A stretch of DNA of 64,000 bases from UBA3871 sp002392265 (GTDB lineage Bacteria > Bacillota > Clostridia > Peptostreptococcales > Anaerovoracaceae). Of the stretch, positions 57,755 to 64,000 are shown piece after piece. Every line of letters starts with the position of its first letter. Positions within the stretch are counted from its first letter, which is position 1. The notes beneath the pieces were generated by a model. That model saw only the letters and a list, made by a program, of their open reading frames with translations. It had not been told where the DNA came from and did no database searches. The position numbers and the translations under genes were made by a program. The stretch covers positions 1 to 64,000 of the forward strand of contig CAMOGS010000002.1 of NCBI GenBank assembly GCA_946614255.1, written 5' to 3'.

Positions 57755-58305
57755 TGAAAAAGGCAGAATTAAGACTCACCGGTTCCGGTGGACAGGGCGT
57801 TATACTCGCAACAATCATTCTTGCAGAGGCAGGCTTCTTTGACAAAAAGAAGGTTGTTCAGTCACAGTCATACGGCCCTGAAGCAAGAGGCGGAATGTGT
57901 AAGGCAGAAGTCGTAATCGACGATAAGCCTATCACTTACACAAAGGTTGCAGTACCTAATTTCCTCCTGTCACTGACACAGGCAAGCTTTAACCAGTATC
58001 ACGAGACAGTTACGGATGATGCTGTAGTAATGGTTGACCAGACAGTTCAGGTTCCTGAGGATTATCGTAAGTCACACAATGTAATCATGATTCCAATCCT
58101 CGAGACAGCATCGGATGTAATCGGAAATCCAATGTCCGCAAACATCGTAGCCGTTGGAGCTATCAACGAAGCACTCGGACTTTGCACTGAGGAATCCCTC
58201 GAAAAGTCCGTATTATCCCGCATTCCAAAGGGAACAGAAGACCTCAATATCCGCGCTCTTCATGCAGGTATTACACTTGTAAAGGCTTCAAACAATCGCA
58301 ATTAA
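57754..58305 (+). CDS. korC: 2-oxoacid:ferredoxin oxidoreductase gamma subunit
   Basis: The 183-residue protein has the family start R-L-T-G-S-G-G-Q-G-V-I-L-A, then Q-S-Y-G-P-E-A-R-G-G-M-C-K. N-P-M-S-A-N-I-V-A-V-G-A comes later. In the enzyme it handles CoA binding. It is the last gene of the delta-alpha-beta-gamma operon, ahead of a strong terminator. Confidence 0.9.
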   Translation: MKKAELRLTGSGGQGVILATIILAEAGFFDKKKVVQSQSYGPEARGGMCKAEVVIDDKPITYTKVAVPNFLLSLTQASFNQYHETVTDDAVVMVDQTVQVPEDYRKSHNVIMIPILETASDVIGNPMSANIVAVGAINEALGLCTEESLEKSVLSRIPKGTEDLNIRALHAGITLVKASNNRN

Positions 58306-58337
58306 AACAAAACAGAAATCAGATAAAAGGTATGTAG

Positions 58338-58376
58338 GGAGGGTCACTCGGTTCGCAGAGTGACCCTTCACTTTTG
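58338..58376 (+). terminator. Intrinsic terminator after korC
   Basis: AGGGTCACTC / GAGTGACCCT perfect stem with an eight-base loop, then CACTTTTG. Confidence 0.85.
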
Positions 58377-58451
58377 TCTTGAAAGACTACAGTTTTGTGA
58401 TATACTATAGACAATAGTATCTATCTAAATTTATAATCGCGGAATGGACTC

Positions 58452-59579
58452 ATGAGATTAGTAGCACTAAGAGAATTAAACCCTGAGATGGTTTTGGCGA
58501 GAAGTATTTTCGTCAATGGAAATGTCTACATCAACAAGGGCATGTCGGGACTGGACAAGTACGCGGAAAGATTAGACCGAATAGGTATCGCATGCGTGTA
58601 TGTAGAAGATGAGCTTTCCGAAGCAATCGAGATTCCCGAGAACATTTCAGATGAAACAAGGACAAAGTGCAAGGATGCACTCAGAGACGCATATTCTTCT
58701 ATCAGAGAGAATATGGCAATTGACGTGTCCAAAATAGAGGGACCTTTGAATGCACTCATGGAAGATGTGCTTGCAAACAAAGACGTCCAGATAAATCTTT
58801 CGGATATTAATGCCGCAGATGACTATACTTTCGGTCACAGCGTATCAACGGCTGTTTATGCGGCACTCATTGGTATAGATTTGGGATATGGCGAGGTAAA
58901 AATGAAAGAGCTTTGCCTCGGAGCCATACTTCATGATGCGGGAAAGATGCTGATTGACCCGGCAATACTCAAAAAAGAGGGAAAGCTGACGGATGATGAA
59001 TTCAAGGAGATCAGAAGGCATCCGCAGCTGACCTACGATATACTTTCGAGGTGTAAATCCCTGGATGAGGATGTCCGCCTGATTGGCTTGCAGCACCACG
59101 AGAGAATGGATGGTTCGGGTTATCCGAACAGACTCAGAGGCTACAACATCAGGGCTTTTGGTCGCATTGTCGCTATTGCCGATGTTTACGATGCGCTTTC
59201 TTCAGACAGATGCTATCGCCCAAGATGGCCGAATAATCAGATTCTCGACTATTTGGTAAAGCATTCGGGCAAGGAGTTTGACAACGAAATGGTTGCCAGC
59301 CTGTTAAAGCGTATAGCCGTCTATCCGACAGGCTCGCAGGTACGCCTTTCCGACGGCAGCTACGGTTTGATAGTTCGCCAAAACGAGCAGATGCCGCTTA
59401 GGCCTGTCGTACGTATATTCAAAAATCCTGAAGGTCGTTTCATACCTGTTCAGCAGATTGATTTAATGGAAAGACTTTCGATTACAATAACTGCTTCGCA
59501 GCTGGAAATTCAGCGTGAAGAGCAGGCGCAAAGAGGGTTTACCACATTGAAAAGGGAAATGTGGGGACAGCAAGGTTAG
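58452..59579 (+). CDS. HD-GYP domain protein (likely cyclic-di-GMP phosphodiesterase), first of two
   Basis: The 375-residue protein has an N-terminal ~110-residue region with no clear motif, then an HD-GYP domain at about 120-300. The HD pair is in A-I-L-H-D-A-G-K-M, the H-H-E-R-M-D-G-S-G-Y-P block supplies the GYP, and A-D-V-Y-D-A-L-S-S appears after. The C-terminal ~60 residues are beta-rich. In the family, HD-GYP enzymes cleave c-di-GMP to GMP. A promoter TTGAAA-N16-TATACT lies at 58379-58406. A close paralogue follows 21 bp later. Confidence 0.88.
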   Translation: MRLVALRELNPEMVLARSIFVNGNVYINKGMSGLDKYAERLDRIGIACVYVEDELSEAIEIPENISDETRTKCKDALRDAYSSIRENMAIDVSKIEGPLNALMEDVLANKDVQINLSDINAADDYTFGHSVSTAVYAALIGIDLGYGEVKMKELCLGAILHDAGKMLIDPAILKKEGKLTDDEFKEIRRHPQLTYDILSRCKSLDEDVRLIGLQHHERMDGSGYPNRLRGYNIRAFGRIVAIADVYDALSSDRCYRPRWPNNQILDYLVKHSGKEFDNEMVASLLKRIAVYPTGSQVRLSDGSYGLIVRQNEQMPLRPVVRIFKNPEGRFIPVQQIDLMERLSITITASQLEIQREEQAQRGFTTLKREMWGQQG

Positions 59580-59600
59580 AAATAACATTAGGAGTAAAAT

Positions 59601-60698
59601 ATGAGATTGGTATTAACAGAAAATCTTACACCGGAAATGACACTCGCCAGAAACGTGTACAAGATGGGCTGTGTATATCTCAAAGCGGGCCAGCGGAACA
59701 TCAGCAAGTACAGCGAAAGGCTGAAGGATCTGGGCGTGGACTATGTATATATCCACGACGAAGCATCCGAAGGCATTGAGATTCCGGAGGTTGTATCCGA
59801 AGGAACACGCCACAAGTGTCAGGACGTTCTCAGAGAAACCTTTACAACTATCGAGAACAATTCGCCGATAGATGTAAATATGTTTAAAACTCCGGTTAAC
59901 ACGCTGATGAACGAAATCATGTACAACAATGATGTACAGGTCAGCCTGACCGACATTTCGTCAATGGACGAATACACATTTGGACACAGTGTATCGACGG
60001 CTGTATATTCACTGATTATCGGGCAGGAGCTGAAGCTTCCGAAGGAGCAGCTTCAGGAGCTTGCTATGGGAGCTATTCTCCACGATGTTGGAAAGGTCAG
60101 ACTCGACAGCAGAGTCCTGTTCAAGGAAACAAAGCTGACCGATGCCGAGTTCGAGCAGATACGCAAGCATCCGGAATACAGCTTTGAAATATTAAAGTAT
60201 TGCCGCAATCTGAGTAACGACGCAAAGATGATCAGCTTTACCCACCACGAAAGACTGGACGGCACGGGATATCCGAGACATTTAAAGGGCGATCAGCTGC
60301 CGCTGTTCAGCCGTATTGTGGCGGTTGCGGATGTATATGACGCTCTTTCGACAAATCGTTGCTATCGTAATGCTTGGCCGGTAAACAAGGTTGTGGATTT
60401 CCTCACAAAGCTTTCGGGCACCGAGCTTGATAACGAGATGGTGGCGGCCCTCATCAAAAAGGTTGCAATCTTCCCGAACGGCACGGAAGTAAAGCTTTCC
60501 GACGGATCGTTTGCCCTGGTTGTCAGCCAGAACGCACAGATGCCGTTTAGGCCTGTAGTCAGAGTTATCAGGGACGCGGACATGATGCCAATTCGTCCGT
60601 ACACGATAGACCTGATTAAGGATCTGAATATAACAATAGTTGCATCTCAGATGGAACTTGAAATGGAAGAAGAAGACCAAAAGAAGATCGTTATTTAG
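59601..60698 (+). CDS. HD-GYP domain protein, second of two
   Basis: The 365-residue protein matches the preceding one in layout and in long blocks: D-E-Y-T-F-G-H-S-V-S-T-A-V-Y, H-D-V-G-K, H-H-E-R-L-D-G-T-G-Y-P and A-D-V-Y-D-A-L-S-T. All HD and GYP residues are present. The N-terminal region again starts with a conserved L-T-E-N-L-T-P-E-M. Two tandem paralogues probably arose by duplication and may respond to different inputs or form a heterodimer. A GntR regulator gene follows 20 bp on. Confidence 0.88.
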   Translation: MRLVLTENLTPEMTLARNVYKMGCVYLKAGQRNISKYSERLKDLGVDYVYIHDEASEGIEIPEVVSEGTRHKCQDVLRETFTTIENNSPIDVNMFKTPVNTLMNEIMYNNDVQVSLTDISSMDEYTFGHSVSTAVYSLIIGQELKLPKEQLQELAMGAILHDVGKVRLDSRVLFKETKLTDAEFEQIRKHPEYSFEILKYCRNLSNDAKMISFTHHERLDGTGYPRHLKGDQLPLFSRIVAVADVYDALSTNRCYRNAWPVNKVVDFLTKLSGTELDNEMVAALIKKVAIFPNGTEVKLSDGSFALVVSQNAQMPFRPVVRVIRDADMMPIRPYTIDLIKDLNITIVASQMELEMEEEDQKKIVI

Positions 60699-60718
60699 CG
60701 CTTTGAAAGGAAAAACAT

Positions 60719-61381
60719 ATGGAAGAGAGCAGATTTTCAAACGCGTTTTCGTTAACAGACGAAATCGCAGAAATAATCAGAGAAAGAATCCTTAAAGGCG
60801 AGTACAAAATAGGTGAAAAGATAAAGGAAAATCAGCTGGCTACCGAGCTCAGAGTCAGCCGCACACCTATCAGAGAAGCCTTCAAGCAACTCGAAGAGGA
60901 AGGCCTGATGGAATACATCCCGAATCGCGGATGCTTTGCAAGAGGCTTTACAAAGCAGGACATGGCAGACATATATTCGGTGCGTAAGGCACTCGAGCAG
61001 CTTGCTGTCGAATGGGCTGTCGAAAGAATAACCGAAGAGGAGCTTGAACAGCTTCGCGGTCAGATTGACCTAATGGAGTTTTACACAAAGCGTCAGGACA
61101 CCAAAAAGGTGCTGGAGCTGAACAATGAGTTCCATCAGACCATATACGGTTCTACGCGCAGCAGATTCCTCTCTCAAATCCTCAGATCATATCAGGACTA
61201 TGTTAATCAGGCGAGAAAAGCTACCGTTTACGGCGAAGAAAACCTCCGCTGCATATTAAACGAGCATCGTGATATAATGAACGCCATCATAGAAAGAGAT
61301 GCAGAAAAAGCTGTAAGTCTGACAGGCCTTCATCTGGACAAGTCGAGAGCTCGTGCAGAAGACCGCTGGAACATCAAGTAA
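60719..61381 (+). CDS. GntR-family regulator, FCD (FadR) type
   Basis: The 220-residue protein has an N-terminal GntR winged helix with L-R-V-S-R-T-P-I-R-E-A-F-K-Q-L-E and an all-helical FCD effector domain. The FCD domain has D-I-Y-S-V-R-K-A-L-E and the metal-binding pattern including N-E-F-H and the C-terminal T-G-L-H. FCD regulators bind small acids. It may be co-transcribed with the HD-GYP genes. AAAGGA lies before the ATG. A terminator separates it from aroA. Target genes are unknown; the TGTA-N2-TACA dyad before hutH is one candidate type of site. Confidence 0.85.
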   Translation: MEESRFSNAFSLTDEIAEIIRERILKGEYKIGEKIKENQLATELRVSRTPIREAFKQLEEEGLMEYIPNRGCFARGFTKQDMADIYSVRKALEQLAVEWAVERITEEELEQLRGQIDLMEFYTKRQDTKKVLELNNEFHQTIYGSTRSRFLSQILRSYQDYVNQARKATVYGEENLRCILNEHRDIMNAIIERDAEKAVSLTGLHLDKSRARAEDRWNIK

Positions 61382-61385
61382 CTAA

Positions 61386-61415
61386 CGGGGGACATACAGA
61401 AGTCCCCTATTTTTA
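61386..61415 (+). terminator. Intrinsic terminator before aroA
   Basis: GGGGGAC / GTCCCC stem with an eight-base loop, then TATTTTT. Confidence 0.7.
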
Positions 61416-61441
61416 TGCAGGACTATTTAAAAGGCAAGGCT

Positions 61442-62728
61442 ATGAAGATTAGAATAACACCACATCCCCTGGCGGGAACAATCAGAGCAATTTCATCCAA
61501 ATCGGCAACACACAGAGAACTGATTTGTGCAGCGCTTTCTTCCAGAAAGAGCAAGGTTGCATGTACTTCAATTTCCGATGACATTCACGCAACGATAGAG
61601 TGCCTCGAAGCGCTCGGCGCAAAAATAACCGAAAACGACGCCTATCTTTCGGTGCAGCCCATAGACAGGGAGAACCTGCCGAAAATGCCTGTTATGAATA
61701 CAAAGGCGAGCGGCACTACTCTGCGCTTTATAGTACCGATTATTACGGTTTTAGGCTGCGGCGCGGAAATACACATGGACGAAGGCCTTTCGCACAGACC
61801 GATGCAGCCGCTGCTGCACTGCCTTTCGGAGCACGGAGGGTCGTTTCACTGGGCTGAGCAAAAGGTTCTGATAATATATCCGCGCCCGGACATTACGGGT
61901 GGTGAGTTTACGATTCCGGGCGATCAGACCAGCCAGTTCATAAGCGGTCTGATGTTCGCTCTCCCGCTGTTAAAGCAGGAGCCCGGAGAAGAAGACCCTT
62001 TCATCACAGTAGTCGGCACCTTTGAGTCGAGAGGCTATGTCGAAATGACCAGAAGTGTGCTCGCAAGGGCAGGTATAGATATGGGAATCAGTGCACGGTC
62101 GCGCGGATGCATCCAGATCAGATTTCAAAGCGATAGGGGCTACAGACGTTATGATGTACCCGAAAAGCTGGAAACAGAGGGCGACTGGTCAAATGCCGCT
62201 TTCTGGATAGTGGGCTCAGTCCTTTCCGGCGGCGACACGATCAAGGTCGAGGGGTTAAACGAAGAAAGCGAGCAGGGCGATGCCTGCATAGAGCGCATGG
62301 CGCGCGAAGTGATATCGGTAGCGCGTGGAAACGCACGCATAGTGGATATCAGAAATATTCCGGATCTGATGCCGGTTCTCGCAGTGCTGTCAGCGTGCAA
62401 CAACTGCGAAACCCTGTTTACGGGCGGAACCAGGCTGAGAATAAAAGAAACCGACAGATTAAAGACGACATCCGCGATGCTGCAAAACTTTGGCATCGAT
62501 GTAGAGGTGACCGAGGAAAATCTGAAGGTAAAAGCTCATGGCAGAAGACTGCACGGAAACTGCACGATAGACTCCTTTGGCGATCACCGTATAGCGATGA
62601 GTGCGGCAATCGGGGCAATATATGCAGACGGACCTGTTATCGTTGAAAGAGCCGAAGCGGTCGCGAAGTCATATCCCGGCTTTTGGGAAGATTATGCGGC
62701 TCTCGGCGGAAAGATAGAATTTTTATAA
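61442..62728 (+). CDS. aroA: 3-phosphoshikimate 1-carboxyvinyltransferase (EPSP synthase)
   Basis: AroA joins shikimate-3-phosphate and phosphoenolpyruvate to make EPSP in the shikimate pathway. From the ATG at 61442 it is 428 residues, the family size; an ATG at 61415 would start inside the upstream terminator's T-run. Signatures are S-K-S-A-T-H-R-E near 14-21, S-G-T-T-L-R-F near 92, G-D-Q-T-S-Q-F-I-S-G near 165 and R-I-K-E-T-D-R near 330. aroC follows 15 bp later. Confidence 0.95.
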   Translation: MKIRITPHPLAGTIRAISSKSATHRELICAALSSRKSKVACTSISDDIHATIECLEALGAKITENDAYLSVQPIDRENLPKMPVMNTKASGTTLRFIVPIITVLGCGAEIHMDEGLSHRPMQPLLHCLSEHGGSFHWAEQKVLIIYPRPDITGGEFTIPGDQTSQFISGLMFALPLLKQEPGEEDPFITVVGTFESRGYVEMTRSVLARAGIDMGISARSRGCIQIRFQSDRGYRRYDVPEKLETEGDWSNAAFWIVGSVLSGGDTIKVEGLNEESEQGDACIERMAREVISVARGNARIVDIRNIPDLMPVLAVLSACNNCETLFTGGTRLRIKETDRLKTTSAMLQNFGIDVEVTEENLKVKAHGRRLHGNCTIDSFGDHRIAMSAAIGAIYADGPVIVERAEAVAKSYPGFWEDYAALGGKIEFL

Positions 62729-62743
62729 CAGACAGGGATTTGA

Positions 62744-63766
62744 ATGATTAACACATTTGGAAGTATTTTTGTGATAAAGATATTCGGAGAGTCTCACGGA
62801 CCTGAAATAGGCGTGCAGATCGAAGGTGTTCCCCGCGGAAAGGAGCTGGATATTAAAAAGCTCCGGAGCTTTCTGGACAGGAGGGCGCCGGGGAGATCAG
62901 AGCTTTCATCGGGACGTTGCGAAGATGATACGCCTGAGTTTTTGACGGGAATCAAGGAAGGGGTCTTTTCGGGAGATCCCATTATTGCGGTTATAAAGAA
63001 CAAGGACGCGCGCAGCAAGGATTATTCGGCATTCAAAAATACGCCTAGACCGGGCCATGCTGATTTTCCGGCGATGGTGCGTGCAAAGAGCGACACCGTT
63101 CCTCCCGGCGGAGGTGCTTTCTCGGGCAGGATGACTGCGCCGCTTTGTATAGCCGGCGGTATTGCGCTGCAGCTGCTTGGCGAGCGTGGCATTGAGGTGC
63201 AGGCCGGCATAGCAAGCATCGGAGGCTTCACCGAAGAGGAGCAGATGCGTGAGGCTGTGCTGAAGGCAAAGGAAGCAGGCGACAGCTTGGGCGGCATCAT
63301 CAGCTGCACGGTCACAGGACTTCCGGCAGGCGTAGGCGAGCCGATGTTTGATGGGCTTGAAAACAAGATAGCGCAGGCGGTGTTTGCAATACCTGCGGTA
63401 AAGGGAATAGAGTTTGGCGCAGGCTTTGCCGCAGCAGGTATGAAGGGTAGCGAGAACAATGACGAGTACTTCATACGTGAGGGCGGATCACAATGCAGCG
63501 ACATCTATACGAGGACAAACAATGCGGGAGGCATACTCGGCGGGATGAGTACGGGAATGCCGGTAGAGCTTCGCGTGGCGGTAAAACCGACGCCGTCGAT
63601 TGTGAAGCCTCAGCGCAGTGTAAATATGAACAGCTTCAAAGAAGAGGAAATCCGTGTAACGGGCAGGCACGACCCGTGTATTGTGCCGCGCGCAGTTCCA
63701 TGTGTGGAGGCAGCGGTTGCCATTGCGATTTACGACCTGCTTCTTTGGATGGAGAAAAGAGAGTGA
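62744..63766 (+). CDS. aroC: Chorismate synthase
   Basis: AroC converts EPSP to chorismate using reduced FMN. The 340-residue protein begins with F-G-E-S-H-G-P-E-I-G-V-Q-I-E, then the flavin-binding region R-R-A-P-G-R-S and P-R-P-G-H-A-D. The C-terminal signature R-H-D-P-C-I-V-P-R is present. Length is slightly short for the family (about 350-390). The chorismate mutase gene begins five bases after its stop. Confidence 0.95.
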   Translation: MINTFGSIFVIKIFGESHGPEIGVQIEGVPRGKELDIKKLRSFLDRRAPGRSELSSGRCEDDTPEFLTGIKEGVFSGDPIIAVIKNKDARSKDYSAFKNTPRPGHADFPAMVRAKSDTVPPGGGAFSGRMTAPLCIAGGIALQLLGERGIEVQAGIASIGGFTEEEQMREAVLKAKEAGDSLGGIISCTVTGLPAGVGEPMFDGLENKIAQAVFAIPAVKGIEFGAGFAAAGMKGSENNDEYFIREGGSQCSDIYTRTNNAGGILGGMSTGMPVELRVAVKPTPSIVKPQRSVNMNSFKEEEIRVTGRHDPCIVPRAVPCVEAAVAIAIYDLLLWMEKRE

Positions 63767-63771
63767 AGAAA

Positions 63772-64000
63772 ATGACAAGAGAAGAAATTAGAAAAAGACT
63801 GGATACGATAGATTCACAGCTGGTGATGCTGTTCGCAGCCCGTATGGGGCTTTGCAAGCAGCTTGCTGTGGCAAAAAAAGAGCTGGGTCTTCCGATTGAG
63901 GATTTGAAACGGGAATCGGAAAAGCTTGAAGAGCTGAAGACTCTGGTAGGTGACGATAACGAGTTAAAGCATTATGTGGAGGAGCTTTACAGAAAGATTT
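63772..64000 (+). CDS. Chorismate mutase domain protein (cut by window end)
   Basis: The first 76 codons are visible. The protein reads T-R-E-E-I-R-K-R-L-D-T-I-D-S-Q-L-V, then A-R-M-G-L-C-K-Q-L-A-V-A-K-K and L-P-I-E-D-L-K-R-E, the helical AroQ-type chorismate mutase pattern. It would turn chorismate into prephenate. It may be a stand-alone mutase or the start of a fused pheA-type or other Aro protein; the rest lies outside. It is the third shikimate-pathway gene of this operon. Confidence 0.88.
   Translation, partial: MTREEIRKRLDTIDSQLVMLFAARMGLCKQLAVAKKELGLPIEDLKRESEKLEELKTLVGDDNELKHYVEELYRKI

Overview
The window looks like the replication-origin region of an anaerobic, low-to-mid GC Firmicute of class Clostridia. 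An assignment to the Peptostreptococcales / former Clostridiales Family XIII is a guess from gene content, not something I could test. Evidence for the origin: dnaA-dnaN-recF-(three signalling genes)-gyrB-gyrA run leftward, and rpmH-rnpA-yidD-yidC-jag-mnmE-mnmG-X-rsmG-parA-parB run rightward, from an AT-rich gap with DnaA boxes at about 17.7 kb. Two parS-type palindromes flank rsmG. Ferredoxin-dependent 2-oxoacid oxidoreductase, clostripain-type protease and the formiminoglutamate/tetrahydrofolate route of histidine breakdown fit an amino-acid-fermenting anaerobe.

Layout. 0-3.2 kb (minus): cut nucleotidyltransferase, acyltransferase, LysR regulator, trpS. 3.4-4.5 kb (plus): anti-sigma kinase with degenerate ATP-site motifs and a SigB/F-type sigma factor. 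4.7-17.7 kb (minus): gyrA, gyrB, then a response regulator, a large hybrid histidine kinase and an orphan solute-binding lipoprotein lodged between gyrB and recF, then recF, dnaN, dnaA. 17.7-26.8 kb (plus): origin and the rpmH-parB arm, including a shikimate-kinase-like protein with a destroyed P-loop. 26.8-34.6 kb: small membrane protein, preQ1 riboswitch with a YhhQ-type queuosine-precursor transporter, EamA transporter, an EF-hand-like protein, tRNA-Ala and tRNA-Arg, MATE transporter, clostripain-family protease with a Trp/Asp/Tyr tail, alpha/beta hydrolase.

35-55.4 kb carries histidine catabolism in two blocks: hutH-hutU, then hutI, and further on fchA-ftcD. Together they would convert histidine via urocanate, imidazolonepropionate and formiminoglutamate to glutamate, passing a C1 unit to tetrahydrofolate. 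Between hutU and hutI lies a 3.3-kb accessory block bounded by two inverted copies of a ~156-bp hairpin element. It holds a short HipA-like kinase, an overlapping partner protein, a zinc-ribbon protein and an XRE regulator. Between hutI and fchA is a rearranged region: a triplicated dyad, a 108-bp promoter-bearing direct repeat, a chimeric pseudogene made of a hutI tail and a zinc-ribbon gene, an AbiE-type toxin-antitoxin pair, an M20 peptidase and a GntR-controlled ABC transporter operon.

55.5-64 kb (plus): 2-oxoacid:ferredoxin oxidoreductase (delta-alpha-beta-gamma), two HD-GYP proteins, a GntR/FCD regulator, then aroA, aroC and a cut chorismate mutase. A short GGGGACAGG-type palindromic repeat recurs in five intergenic spots and at two of them forms part of a gene end.

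The strongest candidates for something undescribed are the bounded kinase-partner module at 39.0-40.7 kb, the covarying hairpin elements that bound it, and the degenerate shikimate-kinase-like gene. All family names are from reading motifs by eye; no database search was possible.
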